NCBI GenBank assembly: GCA_964405265.1
Contig: CAYONC010000019.1
Span: forward strand, 1 to 25,619
Direction of reading: 5' to 3'
DNA: 25,619 nt
Origin: Eshraghiella sp964405265
GTDB lineage: Bacteria > Bacillota > Clostridia > Lachnospirales > Lachnospiraceae
Position numbers and translations under genes: made by a program. Of this stretch, positions 24,505 to 25,619 are shown piece by piece. Position 1 is the stretch's first letter; each line of letters begins with the position of its first letter. Below the pieces are notes generated by a model that saw only the letters and a list, made by a program, of their open reading frames with translations, was not told where the DNA came from and ran no database searches.

Positions 24505-25407
24505 ATGTGTACTGCATTAACTCTTACTGCCGAAAACGGTGCAGTAATATTCGGGCGGACCATGGATTTTTCATATCCCCTGTCGCCTTCATTTAAAACC
24601 GTTCCTGCCGGACAGTACTGGAACAGTCTGACCGGCACCCGTTCACTATGCACCGCATACACCGTCTCGGGTATTACGGAGGCTTCTTCTCCGTGGCAGT
24701 TTGCTGACGGAATGAATGATAAAGGGCTGGCAGGTGCCATGCTCTATTTTCCGGGATATGCCTGTTATGATTCCTGTACTTCCTGCGGATGTCCGTGCAT
24801 TGCCGCCGTTGAAGCCGTTTTTTACATTCTCGGCAACTGTGCTTCCGTATCCGAGATACGGACGGCATTAAAAAAAATCCGTATAACCGGTGTTAATGAC
24901 AATGTTACCGGTGCAGTCTCACCTCTCCACTGGATTTTTACCGACTCGTCTTCCGACTGCCTTACCGTGGAAATCACTGCTGACGGTCTTAATTTTTACG
25001 AGAACCGCTGTGGTGTGCTTACCAACAGCCCGGACTTTCCGTGGCACCTGACAAACCTCCGTAATTATGCCGGTGTAACCGCCGTTCAGAACAGTCATGC
25101 CGAATGGGACGGCATCTGTCTGCCGCCGTTCGGCCAGGCAGGAGGTACCATGGGGCTTCCCGGAGATTTCACGTCACCCGGCAGGTTCGTCCGCACAATG
25201 TTTTTAAAAAGTCATCTGCAGACTCCTCAGTCCGCTGAATATGCCGTCAGTTCCGGTTTCCGCATTTTAGGTAATGTCAGTATCCCCAAGGGCTGTGTAA
25301 TTACAGACAGGGGTACCTGTGATTACACCATATATACTGTGTTTTACAATCTCACAGACTTAAAATACTATTTCGTGGACAACGGGAAAATACCATATAC
25401 AATGTAA
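24505..25407 (+). CDS. Choloylglycine hydrolase / penicillin V acylase family (linear amide C-N hydrolase)
   Basis: A 300-residue Ntn hydrolase. Cys2, exposed after removal of Met1, is the nucleophile. GRTMDF gives Arg18 and Asp21, GMNDKGLAGAMLYFPGY gives the oxyanion-side Asn71, VLTNSPDFPWHL gives Asn174, and SPGRFVR gives the conserved Arg230. The family cleaves conjugated bile acids or penicillin V, and some members cut acyl-homoserine lactones; sequence alone does not separate these here. Size is a little below typical bile salt hydrolases (about 315-330). An unusual cluster of five cysteines (87, 91, 94, 96, 98) lies in the loop after Asn71. No signal peptide, so cytosolic. AGAGGA precedes the start. 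It is the only plus-strand gene. Confidence 0.9.
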   Translation: MCTALTLTAENGAVIFGRTMDFSYPLSPSFKTVPAGQYWNSLTGTRSLCTAYTVSGITEASSPWQFADGMNDKGLAGAMLYFPGYACYDSCTSCGCPCIAAVEAVFYILGNCASVSEIRTALKKIRITGVNDNVTGAVSPLHWIFTDSSSDCLTVEITADGLNFYENRCGVLTNSPDFPWHLTNLRNYAGVTAVQNSHAEWDGICLPPFGQAGGTMGLPGDFTSPGRFVRTMFLKSHLQTPQSAEYAVSSGFRILGNVSIPKGCVITDRGTCDYTIYTVFYNLTDLKYYFVDNGKIPYTM

Positions 25408-25428
25408 AAAGTGGTCTTTACGTAATGC

Positions 25429-25463
25429 AAAAAGCACTGTAAAATTCACAATTTACAGTGCTT
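25429..25463 (-). terminator. Terminator of the tRNA operon
   Basis: A perfect 12-bp stem, AAGCACTGTAAA (25432-25443) with TTTACAGTGCTT (25452-25463), with an 8-nt loop. On the minus strand it is followed by TTTTT (plus AAAAA at 25429-25433). It lies 4 bases after the tRNA-Lys and 22 bases after the hydrolase stop. The plus strand after the stem has no T-tract, so it serves the tRNA side best. Confidence 0.85.
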
Positions 25464-25467
25464 AAAG

Positions 25468-25540
25468 TGAGCCATCGGGGACTCGAACCCCGGACAACTT
25501 GATTAAAAGTCAAGTGCTCTACCGCCTGAGCTAATGGCCC
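25468..25540 (-). tRNA. tRNA-Lys (anticodon TTT)
   Basis: A complete 73-base cloverleaf on the minus strand: acceptor GGGCCAT pairs with ATGGCTC (one G-T pair), followed by discriminator A. The D-arm contains AGCTCAGGCGGTAGAGC. The anticodon stem CTTGA/TCAAG closes loop CTTTTAA with anticodon TTT. The T-arm has GGTTCGAGTCC. No CCA is encoded. It lies 24 bases downstream of the tRNA-Gln and shares its transcript. Confidence 0.96.
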
Positions 25541-25564
25541 ATATTGTGTTGTTCAGCTGACAAG

Positions 25565-25619
25565 CTGGGCTAGTTGGATTCGAACCAACGAGTGCAGCAG
25601 TCAAAGTGCTGTGCCTTAC
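25565..25619 (-). tRNA. tRNA-Gln (anticodon TTG), 5' end cut by the window edge
   Basis: The minus-strand sequence runs from inside the D-arm (GTAAGGC) through the anticodon stem CAGCA/TGCTG with loop CTTTGAC (anticodon TTG), the T-arm GGTTCGAATCC and the acceptor 3' strand TAGCCCA, with discriminator G. No CCA is encoded. The first 18-20 bases, including the 5' acceptor strand, lie beyond the window. Confidence 0.93.

Noticed and set aside
24423..24740. Minus-strand open frame of 105 codons across the hydrolase start
   Set aside because: It is antisense to the conserved N-terminus of the choloylglycine hydrolase-family gene and lacks a ribosome binding site or recognisable protein.
1..25619. 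CRISPR array or defence island
   Set aside because: No regularly spaced repeats and no Cas, restriction or toxin-antitoxin genes were recognised.

Overview
The window is most likely from the chromosome of a low-to-moderate G+C Bacillota, probably a gut Lachnospiraceae. This rests on family resemblance: a CD3324-type HTH protein, a choloylglycine-hydrolase-family enzyme, and strong AGGAGG-type ribosome binding sites. No 16S or universal marker is present, so the assignment is an inference.

Almost everything from 127 to 23564 is one large surface-polysaccharide locus on the minus strand. It reads from right to left as two transcription units.

Unit A (23564 to 15411) has a candidate promoter at 23596-23623 and ends at a strong hairpin with a U-tract at 15363-15405. 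It encodes a CDP-polyol phosphotransferase-like protein fused to a propeller-like C-terminus, a GT32-type glycosyltransferase, a radical SAM protein whose SPASM-like cysteine block lies before the radical SAM core, a glutamine-dependent asparagine synthetase homologue, a TagD-like cytidylyltransferase and an IspD/TarI-like cytidylyltransferase. Together these suggest activation of polyol phosphates as CDP derivatives and their transfer onto a glycan, with extra amidation and radical chemistry whose targets are unknown.

Unit B (15269 to 127) starts from a good extended -10 promoter at 15332-15360. It carries rfbA and rfbB (dTDP-4-keto-6-deoxyglucose), then hddA, a guanylyltransferase-HAD fusion and gmhA (GDP-D-glycero-alpha-D-manno-heptose), then an RMD-like SDR. 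After these come a GT4 glycosyltransferase, a Wzy-like polymerase, a WbsX-like protein, a polysaccharide pyruvyltransferase, a Wzx-like flippase, an FrhB-like iron-sulfur protein, an unassigned SDR and a hexapeptide acetyltransferase. The Wzx and Wzy proteins point to a Wzx/Wzy-dependent capsule or exopolysaccharide. The distal part (about 127-9400) is visibly much more AT-rich than rfbAB, as expected for an exchangeable serotype-specific region.

To the left, the first 62 bases look like one end of an IS21-family element abutting a terminator hairpin. To the right are a small two-gene operon (CD3324-like HTH and a short DUF1062 protein), a divergent choloylglycine hydrolase/penicillin acylase family gene, and minus-strand tRNA-Lys(TTT) and tRNA-Gln(TTG, cut by the window edge) with their terminator. 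No initiating phosphoglycosyltransferase, chain-length regulator, rfbC/rfbD, CRISPR array or complete transposase was found. No gene-free stretch exceeds about 300 bases.
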